From NCBI RefSeq assembly GCF_009847015.1, contig NZ_WVEM01000001.1, positions 496,001 to 560,000 of the forward strand: a stretch of DNA of 64,000 nucleotides, written 5' to 3'. The stretch comes from Sunxiuqinia indica. GTDB lineage: Bacteria > Bacteroidota > Bacteroidia > Bacteroidales > Prolixibacteraceae. The notes below the pieces were generated by a model. It saw only the letters and a list, made by a program, of their open reading frames with translations, made no database searches and was not told the DNA's origin. Of the stretch, positions 8,297 through 16,609 are shown piece by piece; position 1 is the first letter of the stretch, and every line of letters starts with the position of its first letter. Both the position numbers and the translations under genes were made by a program.

Positions 8297-9253
8297 TTAT
8301 AGCTTTTGGTTAATTTTATCTTCGAGCTTAATGATGTCGGCTGCAAATTTACGGATACCTTCAGACAGCTTCTCTGTAGCCATGGCATCTTCATTCAGCA
8401 ACCAACGGAAATCCTTTTCGTCTATAGAAATTTTAGCTTCGTTGTAGCCGCCCAAGTCGTTTTCGCTCAACTTCTGTTTTAATTCACCTTCTGTTTCTTC
8501 AAGTTCTTTCAATAGTTTCGGCGAAATGGTCAACAGGTCGCAACCAGCCAATTCTGTAATTTCTCCAATGTTTCGGAAACTGGCACCCATAACCTCCGTT
8601 TTATATCCATATTTCTTATAATATTTGTAAATGTCGGTTACCGACAATACACCTGGGTCTTCAGTTGCAGGAATGTCGTCAACTCCTCGGCTTTGTTTGT
8701 ACCAGTCGTAAATACGCCCTACAAATGGTGAAATCAACTGCACTTTAGCTTCTGCGCAGGCAATAGCCTGAGCTTTACTAAACAGCAAAGTTAAATTGCA
8801 ATGAATATTTTCTTTCTCCAGAATTTCTGCCGCTTTAATGCCTTCCCATGTTGATGCAATTTTAATCAGGATTTTTTCTTTCGGAATCCCGGCATCAGCA
8901 TATAATTTAATGAGTTGATGTGCTTTTTTCACCGTTGCATCAGTGTCAAACGACAGGCGGGCATCCACTTCTGTAGAAACGCGCTTGGGAACAATTTTCA
9001 GAATTTCAATACCAAAATTCACCGATAGTTTATCCATACATAAACTGAGCTGTTCCTCTTTTTTTTCTGCGTTTTCTTTTGCATATACAACAGCCTGGTC
9101 AATCAGGTTTTTGTAACGATCATCGTCGGTAGCTGCTAAAATAAGTGAAGGGTTGGTTGTTGCATCTCTCGGAGTAAAGGCTTTTATCGATTCAAAATCA
9201 CCCGTGTCTGCAACGACTACCGTCATTTTTTTCAATTGTTCCAGTAAATTCAT
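8297..9253 (-). CDS. tal: transaldolase
   Basis: Transfers a dihydroxyacetone unit between sugar phosphates in the non-oxidative pentose phosphate pathway. At 318 residues it matches the long TalA/TalB type rather than the short fructose-6-phosphate aldolase type. Seen are [10 protein letters not shown] near residue 30, the Schiff-base lysine in [10 protein letters not shown] near residue 130, NLTLLFS, and [12 protein letters not shown] near 185. Start [10 protein letters not shown] at 9253 is the only reasonable one. Monocistronic; convergent with trmO. Confidence 0.95.
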   Translation of the reverse strand: MNLLEQLKKMTVVVADTGDFESIKAFTPRDATTNPSLILAATDDDRYKNLIDQAVVYAKENAEKKEEQLSLCMDKLSVNFGIEILKIVPKRVSTEVDARLSFDTDATVKKAHQLIKLYADAGIPKEKILIKIASTWEGIKAAEILEKENIHCNLTLLFSKAQAIACAEAKVQLISPFVGRIYDWYKQSRGVDDIPATEDPGVLSVTDIYKYYKKYGYKTEVMGASFRNIGEITELAGCDLLTISPKLLKELEETEGELKQKLSENDLGGYNEAKISIDEKDFRWLLNEDAMATEKLSEGIRKFAADIIKLEDKINQKL

Positions 9254-9420
9254 TTTAACTTTTATAATTGATTATACCTTTATAACAGTTATTCGCTTAT
9301 AGAGTTTAGTGTAATTAACTTACATTATCCATTTGCCCGTTCAAACAAAACAAAGGAGTAAGTGTTGCTAAATGATGGAAAGAACCATTTGAAAAATTAA
9401 AAAAAATCAATTCCAAGTAT

Positions 9421-10821
9421 ATGTCAAAAACGCTCAGTACTAAAGAGAAAGCTGTTCATATAAATATAGATTCAGACTACTATGGATCGATTGCTGAAAT
9501 TGGTGGAGGCCAAGAAACTGCGCGACATCTATTTCAGGCTGGAGGAGCTTCAAACACTGTTGCCAAAACAATTTCAGCATACGATAAGAGCTTTAGTGAT
9601 CATTTTTATAACCAAGGTGCTCCAGCAAGATATGTGGCAGAAGACCGGGTGAAAAAGATGGTGGAATACGAATATAAGGAGTTGCTAAAAATTCTGGATG
9701 ATAAGATTGACCAGAAGTTTTTTGCATTTGCGAATACCGTAGAAACCCTCAATTATAACAAGACCAACCAGGGAAACGGTTGGCTTGGAATGGCTATTGA
9801 AGGCTCGGAACGTAATAACCCCAACCGCATTTTTGTGCATGTGAAGTTGCTCGAAAACGATACAATTCTACAGCAATATAGCCTTGGCAACTTAGGTGTT
9901 AATTTGATTTATGGAGGATTATTTGAATGGAAAGATCCTAGAAATATTTTATTGGCCCTGTTGGACAACCTTGGAACCGATCGGTTGGAAGTAGATTATA
10001 TTTATGTGGAAGGACCAGACATGGAGTGGGTGGATAACCGCATCCTGAACCTGATGCTGGTTAACCACAACATGACTCCGGCAATCATGTTCGATAAGTC
10101 GGGCAAAGTGCAACAGCCTTCCGACATGCTCTATAAAAAGAATGTCATGCTAATGCGCGGTAACTTCCGGCCTGTGACTAATTTGGTGATCGAATTCTTT
10201 GAAAAGAGCATGGATCTTTTTAAGCGTGATGAAGATTATAAACCAGATAACACCATTGCTTTTTGTGAAATCTCACTCAATAGCCTGATGCAAAATAAAA
10301 AGGTTGATGAAAAAGATTTTCTGCAACGGGTAGATCTTCTCAATATGGTTGGGCAAAGTGTGATGGTTTCCCGTTTTAGCCGTTATTTTGAGCTGGTTAA
10401 TTATTTCACCCAGTTTCAAATGATTAAACTGCGAATTGCGATGGGTATGCCAACGTTCGATATGATTTTCGATAGCTCGTTATACACCGATCTCCGGGGA
10501 GGTTTACTCGAATCTATTGGCGCTTTGTTCCATGAAAATGTCAAGATTTACTTGTTTCCCTACATCAATCCAAAAACAGGAAAAGCTATTTATCCTGATG
10601 AGGCGCATTTCTCAGGCTCCAAAAGACTTTTATGGCAATACCTAAACGAAACGCGTAAAATTCTTCAGCTCGAAGATTTGTCAGAACACGTCATTCAACA
10701 CACGCCTGGTCATATAGCCGAATTGATTCAAGCAGGAGATGAAGAGCTGAAAAACTATGTGCCAGAAAAAGCGTTTGTACATATTAAAGAAAATCAGCTG
10801 TTTGGATTTAATAGCTTATAA
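9421..10821 (+). CDS. conserved protein of unknown function (466 aa)
   Basis: A soluble-looking 466-residue protein without signal peptide or membrane segment. The N-terminus contains EIGGGQETARHLFQAGGAS and SAYDKSFSD, a pattern I recognise as highly conserved among Bacteroidota and some other bacteria. The family is often labelled as a nicotinate-nucleotide adenylyltransferase or TonB-related protein, which I consider unsupported: no HxGH nucleotidyltransferase motif and no beta-barrel are visible. It stands alone in the + direction, 167 bp from divergent tal. No function is assigned. Confidence 0.8.
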   Translation: MSKTLSTKEKAVHINIDSDYYGSIAEIGGGQETARHLFQAGGASNTVAKTISAYDKSFSDHFYNQGAPARYVAEDRVKKMVEYEYKELLKILDDKIDQKFFAFANTVETLNYNKTNQGNGWLGMAIEGSERNNPNRIFVHVKLLENDTILQQYSLGNLGVNLIYGGLFEWKDPRNILLALLDNLGTDRLEVDYIYVEGPDMEWVDNRILNLMLVNHNMTPAIMFDKSGKVQQPSDMLYKKNVMLMRGNFRPVTNLVIEFFEKSMDLFKRDEDYKPDNTIAFCEISLNSLMQNKKVDEKDFLQRVDLLNMVGQSVMVSRFSRYFELVNYFTQFQMIKLRIAMGMPTFDMIFDSSLYTDLRGGLLESIGALFHENVKIYLFPYINPKTGKAIYPDEAHFSGSKRLLWQYLNETRKILQLEDLSEHVIQHTPGHIAELIQAGDEELKNYVPEKAFVHIKENQLFGFNSL

Positions 10822-11086
10822 TATAAGTAAAAAAGGGAAGAGCAGTATTTGTTAATCGAATAATCACGACACTGGTACGAAATAAAAAATATTTTGGCGT
10901 TAAGCTAGAGCCTATATCTTCGTTTTAATCCTTTGATTTACTTGGTTGACTTAGGTGGACTGGAACAGCGTCTGGCGCATATTTGAATCAAAAGAAAATA
11001 AAAGTTGCATAATTCTTCCAGTCTTATCTATGGTAAATATATCTCAGATTCTCAGGACATATCATTTGATAAATATTTTGAATTAG

Positions 11087-11375
11087 GCACTTAAGATAGC
11101 GAGTTATGCTTATCGTTTTCAAGATAATGCGCGATTGTTTTCGCTTCCTGAACAAACTATCCGGGGATTAAAGCAATTGGCTGAAAAAACGGATAAAAAA
11201 GTTAAAACAATCTATTTCAGAGGTAGAGACTGAGATGCATGAATGTATCAAGTCTAATCCAGTATTGCTTCGTCAGTACGAATTACTATGTTCCAACGAA
11301 GGGATAGGGAAAAAAACGGCTATAAAAATGATAGTCACGACCAATGCATTCCGAGATTTCCCATTATGTTTATAA
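11087..11375 (+). pseudogene. IS110-type transposase remnant with frameshift
   Basis: Two overlapping frames join into one IS110-like stretch. The first reads ALKIASYAYRFQDN and on to LKQLAEKTDKK (the DEDD-domain end of IS110 transposases, where DA.KIA.YA is conserved). About 11190-11200 the frame changes and continues with ISEVETEMHECIKSNPVLL and CSNEGIGKKTAIKMIVTT, the helix-hairpin GIG region before the C-terminal domain. A stop follows at 11373 and the C-terminal domain is absent. The rest of 10822-11588 holds nothing else I can name. Confidence 0.6.
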
Positions 11376-11588
11376 AGGGCCTGATTCTGTAGCTTTATTT
11401 AGGACAGATGTGAGAAAAGCTATTATAATGCATAAATGATGCAACTCTTTTGCAACAAAGCCACGTATAATAGAAATAGATAGCGTATCTTTGCAATCTG
11501 GATTAAGTTTTCTCTAAACTTTCCATCAAAAAGGCAGATTAAATAATCGTTCCATGTTTCAGTGAAGCCCGGAATAACTAAAAATGAT

Positions 11589-11792
11589 ATGATGAATGCA
11601 GAATTTGATTTGAGTAACTGGAGCAGTGTAGCGAATGAGTTAAAAAGAAGATATCCCCATTTGACCAATGCTGATTTGATGTGGAGGCATGAAACCAAAA
11701 GAGATTTCTATAAAATGATCGCTTCAGAATTAGGAATGACGACCAATGAACTGGAACAAATCATTACACAGCTGGAAAGTAAAAAACAATAA
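11589..11792 (+). CDS. CsbD/YjbJ-like small protein
   Basis: A 67-residue acidic/basic helical protein. The pattern W..VANELKRRYPHLTNADL, then ETKRDFYKMIASELGMTTNELEQII follows the CsbD-like (YjbJ) stress-protein outline 'W..ik..l...f..Lt..Dl.......l...l....G.s..e....i'. The frame opens with a GTG at 11562, but the paired ATGs at 11589 and 11592 fit the domain start better. Function in the family is a general stress response of unknown mechanism. It is followed by a cold-shock gene 88 bp downstream, which agrees with a stress role. Confidence 0.6.
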   Translation: MMNAEFDLSNWSSVANELKRRYPHLTNADLMWRHETKRDFYKMIASELGMTTNELEQIITQLESKKQ

Positions 11793-11830
11793 ATCAGAAG
11801 GTGAGTTTTAAAAAAAAATGCGGAAATGAT

Positions 11831-11860
11831 TTGTTTTCAAAATAAGTAACCGTATCTTTC
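11831..11860 (+). promoter_or_regulatory. candidate promoter of the cold-shock gene
   Basis: TTG at 11831-11833 and TATCTTTC at 11853-11860, 19 bp apart: a near match to TTTG-N19-TAnnTTTG with G replaced by C at the last position. It lies 20 bp before the ATG. Confidence 0.5.
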
Positions 11861-11880
11861 GCCAAATTAATTTTATCAAG

Positions 11881-12072
11881 ATGAATAAAGGAACAGTTAA
11901 ATTTTTTAATGAGTCGAAAGGCTTTGGTTTTATTAAAGATGCCGAATCAACAAAAGAGTATTTTGTACACGCAAACGGATTAAAAGAAAACATCAGCGAA
12001 AATGATGAAGTAACTTTTGATTTGGAAGAAGGCAGAAAAGGATTAAATGCAGTCAATGTTAAACTAGCATAG
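11881..12072 (+). CDS. cold-shock domain protein
   Basis: RNA/ssDNA-binding protein of 63 residues consisting of one cold-shock OB-fold. RNP1 is KGFGFI at residues 13-18 and RNP2 is YFVH at residues 27-30; the start MNKGTVKFFN and the end GLNAVNVKLA fit CspA-type proteins. RNA chaperone or anti-terminator in this family. A strong hairpin terminator follows at 12101. The neighbour on the other strand is a DEAD-like protein, and cold-shock proteins and DEAD helicases often act together on RNA structure, though here they are convergent. Confidence 0.93.
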   Translation: MNKGTVKFFNESKGFGFIKDAESTKEYFVHANGLKENISENDEVTFDLEEGRKGLNAVNVKLA

Positions 12073-12100
12073 TTTAGGTTACAACCCATTTAAATTACAA

Positions 12101-12127
12101 GCCTCGCGAATAGCGAGGCTTTTTTTG
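12101..12127 (+). terminator. terminator of the cold-shock gene
   Basis: GCCTCGC and GCGAGGC form a perfect 7-bp GC-rich stem with a GAATA loop, followed by eight T. Confidence 0.92.
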
Positions 12128-12200
12128 TGCTTTGAAATCTGGTGACGACTTCTTAATTTTTTTAAGAAAATAGTTATTATTGAATTGAATCCTGATCTCT

Positions 12201-12818
12201 TCAGCAGTCAATATTAACGAGAACCCAGTTTTTTTCGATACGCTCCATAAAGTCATCAAATTTCTCGTGCCACTTGTTTGCAAATAACAAGCACTGGATT
12301 TTTATTGATCCATCAGAAATACGATATACAACCGGATGATGACGATTGGGAAAGATTGTTTCAGCATCGTCAACCACCAATAGCTTTAGTTTGGTACATG
12401 GTATTCCGGTATTGCTTAAAAGTTCATTAATTCGTTTGGGCGTTCCAATCAAGATATCAAGTCCTTCATAAATGGTATCCTTTTGATATTGTAAGTTCCC
12501 TTGATCGAATACAGTAAACGTACGCAGATTGGTGTGCTTTCCCAATAGTTCGAATTGCTCTTCTAGTTCAAAGGCTTTTTCTTTGTTTTCAACTAACACA
12601 ATTGCTCGAGGTGCCTCTTCAAAGGCTTCTTTTAGTTGTTGAATTATGCCAATAACAATTGTTGTTGTCTTTCCTGATCCTTCTGGCGCAACCACAAGCA
12701 GGTCTGCACCCGATTTTATTTTAGGAATACAATTCGCTTGAATTTCTTTAGGCTCTTTATCAAACCCTTGATCAATAATGCCTGATACTAATTCAGGATA
12801 TAGCTTTTTTAATTTCAT
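12201..12818 (-). CDS. DEAD/DEAH-box-like protein with a single RecA domain
   Basis: The 205-residue protein equals only the N-terminal half of a DEAD-box RNA helicase. Seen are a Q-motif-like region (GFDKEPKEIQANCIP, residues 18-32), Walker A APEGSGKT at 44-51, a GTPKR motif Ib near 126, and a motif II written VVDDAE instead of DEAD near 148. Motif III and the whole C-terminal RecA domain with motifs IV-VI are missing; after the domain the protein ends normally with a stop. It may bind ATP and RNA but is unlikely to unwind alone. No frameshifted second half is visible downstream, so this looks like a natural short protein rather than a fresh break. Confidence 0.75.
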   Translation of the reverse strand: MKLKKLYPELVSGIIDQGFDKEPKEIQANCIPKIKSGADLLVVAPEGSGKTTTIVIGIIQQLKEAFEEAPRAIVLVENKEKAFELEEQFELLGKHTNLRTFTVFDQGNLQYQKDTIYEGLDILIGTPKRINELLSNTGIPCTKLKLLVVDDAETIFPNRHHPVVYRISDGSIKIQCLLFANKWHEKFDDFMERIEKNWVLVNIDC

Positions 12819-12882
12819 TTATTTTCCGATGATAACACATAACTAATTGCCTGCCAGTTAATTATAGTGTAGAGTGTGTGGC

Positions 12883-12918
12883 AAAGATACAAAATAGATT
12901 AATCTATTTTGTATCTTT
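12883..12918 (-). terminator. palindromic terminator of the cobalamin operon
   Basis: A perfect palindrome with 18-bp arms (12883-12900 and 12901-12918) containing GATACAAAATAG and its complement, ending 7 bp after the stop of the last operon gene. On the minus strand it is followed by only a short T tract, so termination by this hairpin is likely but not certain. Confidence 0.6.
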
Positions 12919-12925
12919 TTACTAT

Positions 12926-14098
12926 TCACTTTTTCATTTTCAGAATTTCTCCATAGTTCACGGTATTACCGAAAATACCAATAACCGGACTTTTAGCCAC
13001 TATTTCTCTGCGGGAAAGCCGGCCTATGGTGGTACGGGTCACTTCCTGATCGGGAAAGCTGGCTTTGTACACCAATCCAACTGGGTAGTCGTCCGGGTAA
13101 CCCTGCTCGAGGTAGTTGGTGGCAATTTCGTGCATATGCGAAGCGCCCATGTAGTAAACGGCTGTATCAGAATTGGGAATCTTGTAGCTACTCTTGCCGT
13201 GCGCTGTTCCAAAACTCACCGACGAGGCAATACCGCGGTGGGTGAGCGGAATGTTGCCTAATGAAGCAGCAGCTATGGCAGAGCTGATTCCCGGTACAAA
13301 TTCCACGAGGATGCCACGTTCCTCCAAATAGAAACGCTCTTCGCTGCCTCGGCCAAAAATGAGCGGGTCGCCACCCTTGAGGCGGACAACCATTTTGCCG
13401 CTTTGAGCCGCTTGATACAACACCTCGTTAATTTCGTCTTGCTCCTTGCTGTGGTTGCCGCGGCGCTTGCCTACGTAATGTTTTTCGCCCCGGTAACGCG
13501 CCAGGAATTCGTGATCGAGTAGGTCGTCGTAAAAAATAATGTCAGCTTGAAACAACAGTTGTTCGCCGCGTCGGCTCAGTAGGTTGGGGTTTCCCGGGCC
13601 AAAACCAACCAAATACACCTTACCGGCCAACTGCTCTTTTTGTTTCAGCAGCTGTTCGCGCTCGCGTATAAAGTGCTCAATTTCCTGCGAAAGCAGAACT
13701 GTTTTCTTTACCTCTTTGTTTTTCGAGTTTATGGCTGCCACAAAATCATCGGTTTCAATCAAAGCTGAAGAATGAAAGCCGGACACCGCTGCATCATCTG
13801 TGCGGTTGCACAATATTCCACGCGACTCGCAATCGGCCTGAATTTGGGCATTTACTTCGGGCGAATCGGTGCAAGCAAATACCAGGAAAAGCCCATCGAT
13901 ATGCTTTGGCTGATAGGTTTCACGAATGCATTGAACAGCCGGGTTCGCTTCAATTTCGGGTACTATTTCGGGAGCTACCACACAAATGTTGGAACTGTAG
14001 CGAACCAAGCTTTTGAGTTTTTGAGCAGCTACCTGGCCGCCGCCAATCAAGCCGATTTTTTTACCGGCCAGATTTAATGAGATGGGTAAGAAAGACAT
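12926..14098 (-). CDS. cysG: fused precorrin-2 dehydrogenase / uroporphyrinogen-III C-methyltransferase (siroheme-synthase type)
   Basis: Makes precorrin-2 from uroporphyrinogen III and oxidises it to sirohydrochlorin, the substrate of CbiX at the other end of this operon. Residues 1-150 are a Met8-like NAD-binding domain (GLIGGGQVAAQK near 16-27, and NRTDDAAVSGF with the key aspartate). Residues about 158-390 are SUMT: VYLVGFGPGNPNLL, then VRLKGGDPLIFGRGSEE. At 390 residues it is shorter than E. coli CysG (457); the helical region between the domains is reduced. Last gene of the cobalamin operon, overlapping cobD by 25 bp. It could also serve siroheme synthesis. Confidence 0.9.
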   Translation of the reverse strand: MSFLPISLNLAGKKIGLIGGGQVAAQKLKSLVRYSSNICVVAPEIVPEIEANPAVQCIRETYQPKHIDGLFLVFACTDSPEVNAQIQADCESRGILCNRTDDAAVSGFHSSALIETDDFVAAINSKNKEVKKTVLLSQEIEHFIREREQLLKQKEQLAGKVYLVGFGPGNPNLLSRRGEQLLFQADIIFYDDLLDHEFLARYRGEKHYVGKRRGNHSKEQDEINEVLYQAAQSGKMVVRLKGGDPLIFGRGSEERFYLEERGILVEFVPGISSAIAAASLGNIPLTHRGIASSVSFGTAHGKSSYKIPNSDTAVYYMGASHMHEIATNYLEQGYPDDYPVGLVYKASFPDQEVTRTTIGRLSRREIVAKSPVIGIFGNTVNYGEILKMKK

Positions 14099-15123
14099 GG
14101 TTGTATGGCATTAATGCACGCCTTTAGAGCGTGTATAAATTCGTTATTTAAAGTTTTGTTTTGTGCGGCAACCCGGAAGTGGCCGGGCCTTAAACCGCGG
14201 AAATTAGAGGCATCACGAATCAGGAATCCATGGCGCTTCAACAGCTGCTTTTTTAACTCGGCCGCCGTGGCCTGCTCCAACTCGCATAGAAAATAATTGG
14301 TGGGCGAGGGGAATACACGAAATCCGGCGACCTGTGCCAGTTCCGCTTGCATGCGTTTTGACTCTTGTAATCGATGGTCTAGTGCAACTGTGGGCTGCTC
14401 TGGCAGATCCAGAATATACTCACCGGCCTTCAATGCCAGAGCATTTACAGCCCAGGGCATGTGGCAAGCCTGAAGCTTTTTAATAATTTGCGGATGTGCC
14501 AACAGGTAACCGATCCGGATTCCCGGAATGGCAAACAGTTTGGTGAAGGATTTGATCACCACCAGATTTTGATGCTGACCAACCAGGGAAGCCATGCTTT
14601 CTGCCGCCTCGCAAAGGTCGATGTAAGCTTCGTCAACCACCAAAAGGCGCTTGGGGTTTTGTTCCAGAAAAGCAACCAGTTGTTGCGGCCTAAGGTAACG
14701 ACCATCGGGATTATTCGGGTTGCCAATCCACACCAAATCAGACGGCTTGACGTTGTTGAGTTCGTTCAAATCTTCAACAAACAAAATTTGATGATTGTAG
14801 AGCGTGCAGGCATCTTCGTACTCGGCAAAAGCCGGTGTGCGAATAGCCGAGCATTGCTTCTGAAAGGCATGGGCCAGCAGGTAAAAAGCCTCGGTAGAGC
14901 CGCTCGTTACTAGAATATAGCCGGGACTTAAGTTGAATTTGTCAGCTAGTTTTTCACGCAATAGCCGGCACTCGGAATCCGGGTAATTACGAATGGCCCG
15001 CAGCTGCGTTTGCAGGTAATCCAACAAGTCGCCGGTTTGCGGATTATCAAAAACATTGGTGCTGAAATCGGCTTTCAGCAGGTGTTGTAATCCTTGAATG
15101 TTGTTACCGTGTCCGTTTATCAT
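14074..15123 (-). CDS. cobD: threonine-phosphate decarboxylase / CobC-like aminotransferase
   Basis: PLP enzyme that in this pathway makes (R)-1-amino-2-propanol phosphate, the linker arm of cobalamin. Fold-type I aminotransferase features are NYPD near residue 47, SGSTEAFYLL, GNPNNPDGRYL, DEAYIDL, and the PLP lysine in IKSFTKLFAIPGIRIGYL. With 349 residues it fits CobD/CobC better than HisC, and its place in the operon decides it. Overlaps cobK by 4 bp and cysG by 25 bp, so translation is probably coupled. The amide-forming partner CbiB is not in the window. Confidence 0.87.
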   Translation of the reverse strand: MINGHGNNIQGLQHLLKADFSTNVFDNPQTGDLLDYLQTQLRAIRNYPDSECRLLREKLADKFNLSPGYILVTSGSTEAFYLLAHAFQKQCSAIRTPAFAEYEDACTLYNHQILFVEDLNELNNVKPSDLVWIGNPNNPDGRYLRPQQLVAFLEQNPKRLLVVDEAYIDLCEAAESMASLVGQHQNLVVIKSFTKLFAIPGIRIGYLLAHPQIIKKLQACHMPWAVNALALKAGEYILDLPEQPTVALDHRLQESKRMQAELAQVAGFRVFPSPTNYFLCELEQATAAELKKQLLKRHGFLIRDASNFRGLRPGHFRVAAQNKTLNNEFIHALKACINAIQPCLSYPSH

Positions 15124-15878
15124 GTTTGTATTGCTTTCACTGTTTCATTCAGTTGTTGCACAAGCTCCTCCATATCCGAAAAAACAAGCGGATAATTTAG
15201 CCGGGGGCGGGATAAGATGTGCACCACGATACCAAGTTCCTGTGCTGCCTGGCATTTTTCGGTAAGCCCGCCGGCTTCGCCCGATTCTTTTGTGACCAGT
15301 TGCGTAATCTCGTATTCCTGCATCAAAGCCCGGTTGGTTTCCATGCGCATGCGCCCTTTCATGGCAATGAGTTGGTGAGCCTGTAGTCCGGCAGCCTGGC
15401 ATTCGTCCAGACTTTTGCTTACCGCCAGAACCCGGGCAATAATCCGCTCGCGCAGCTCCGGGCAAAAGCGATACACATTCTTCGAGCCAATTGTTAGCAG
15501 AATGTTGCCGTTGGTTTGCTTCAGGGATTCTATTACTTCGTCGTAGTTGGTATAATATTTGGCCCCGGGCACTTGAAGCTGTTCCCGTTCATATCGCAGG
15601 TAAAGGCGTTTTAGTCGTTCGCAAACAGCCATCGCCTGGGTTGAAACAAGTTCTGCAAAAGGGTGACTGGCGTCAACTACAGCGGAAATGGCTTTCTCAA
15701 TCAGTAGTTGCTCCATTTCTTTTTCACTCAGTTGTCGCTCAATGACCTCACAGTATTGCAGCGCCGCCAGATGTGCTCCATAGGACGTCGTGGTACTAAT
15801 CAGCACCCGATGGCCTTCGCACCGAAATCGCTCAGCAAGCTTGTTGGCATCACTTGTTCCTCCGATAATCCAAATCAT
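15120..15878 (-). CDS. cbiJ: precorrin-6A / cobalt-precorrin-6A reductase
   Basis: NAD(P)H-dependent reduction of the corrin intermediate 6A to 6B. The 252-residue protein starts with the nucleotide-binding WIIGGTSDANKLA, has VVDASHPFAE near residue 68 (family hallmark), LRYEREQ and a late KESGEAGG segment. Overlaps cbiH by 4 bp. CobK is the name used in the aerobic pathway. Confidence 0.9.
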   Translation of the reverse strand: MIWIIGGTSDANKLAERFRCEGHRVLISTTTSYGAHLAALQYCEVIERQLSEKEMEQLLIEKAISAVVDASHPFAELVSTQAMAVCERLKRLYLRYEREQLQVPGAKYYTNYDEVIESLKQTNGNILLTIGSKNVYRFCPELRERIIARVLAVSKSLDECQAAGLQAHQLIAMKGRMRMETNRALMQEYEITQLVTKESGEAGGLTEKCQAAQELGIVVHILSRPRLNYPLVFSDMEELVQQLNETVKAIQT

Positions 15879-16609
15879 AAGCGATACCCCCGGATGGTGA
15901 TCATTTTTCCGTTAATGACTTGCGTTTGCGAGTTCCCGATAATTACGGTCGTTAGCATATCAACATCGGCATTTTTTAATTCGCCAAGGGTAGTCAGTAC
16001 AACCTGTTGGCCTTCTCGCATGGCTTGTTTGACGATTCCCACCGGTGTTTGCGGCTTCTGATATTCCAGCAAAATGTCGATGGCGGTATCCAGCTGTTTA
16101 ATGCGGGTTTTGCTACGCGGGTTGTACAAGGCAACAGCAAAATCACCTTCTCCGGCTGCCCGAATTCGCTTCTGAATTAGTTCCCAGGGCGTTAACAGGT
16201 CGCTTAAACTAAGGGTAACAAAATCGTTCATTAAAGGCGCTCCGAGCAGTGATGCTGCCGATGTGGCCGCACTGATACCGGGAATAATGTCGACCGATAC
16301 TTCGGATTGGCGCTCAGCTACAATCTCGAGCATAATTCCGGCCATGCCATATATTCCGGCATCGCCACTGCTAATCAGGCTCACCACATTGCCGGCTTCG
16401 GCCAGTTCCAGCACTTCCACACATCGATCAACCTCTTTTTTCATGCCCGACGATACAAATTGTTTATCGGGGAAAAGCGATTTAATCAACTCGATGTAGG
16501 TTTTATAGCCTGCAATAATGTCGCTCTGTTCAAGCGCCTGCATGGCTCGCGGACAAATGTAGTCCTTATCTCCGGGGCCGGTGCCCACCAGTATTATTTT
16601 TCCTTGCAT
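15875..16609 (-). CDS. cbiH: precorrin-3B / cobalt-precorrin-3 C17-methyltransferase
   Basis: SAM-dependent methylation at C17 with ring contraction. It is a tetrapyrrole methylase of 244 residues: LVGTGPGDKDYICPRA at the start, LISSGDAGIYGMAG near residue 78 and ALYNPRSKTR near 160, the last being typical of CobJ/CbiH. Overlaps cbiG by 16 bp. CbiH and CbiG act in adjacent steps, in line with the overlap. Confidence 0.93.
   Translation of the reverse strand: MQGKIILVGTGPGDKDYICPRAMQALEQSDIIAGYKTYIELIKSLFPDKQFVSSGMKKEVDRCVEVLELAEAGNVVSLISSGDAGIYGMAGIMLEIVAERQSEVSVDIIPGISAATSAASLLGAPLMNDFVTLSLSDLLTPWELIQKRIRAAGEGDFAVALYNPRSKTRIKQLDTAIDILLEYQKPQTPVGIVKQAMREGQQVVLTTLGELKNADVDMLTTVIIGNSQTQVINGKMITIRGYRL

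Noticed and set aside
11423-11698. Minus-strand frame of 91 codons
   Set aside because: It overlaps the CsbD-like gene in antisense and has no recognisable pattern.
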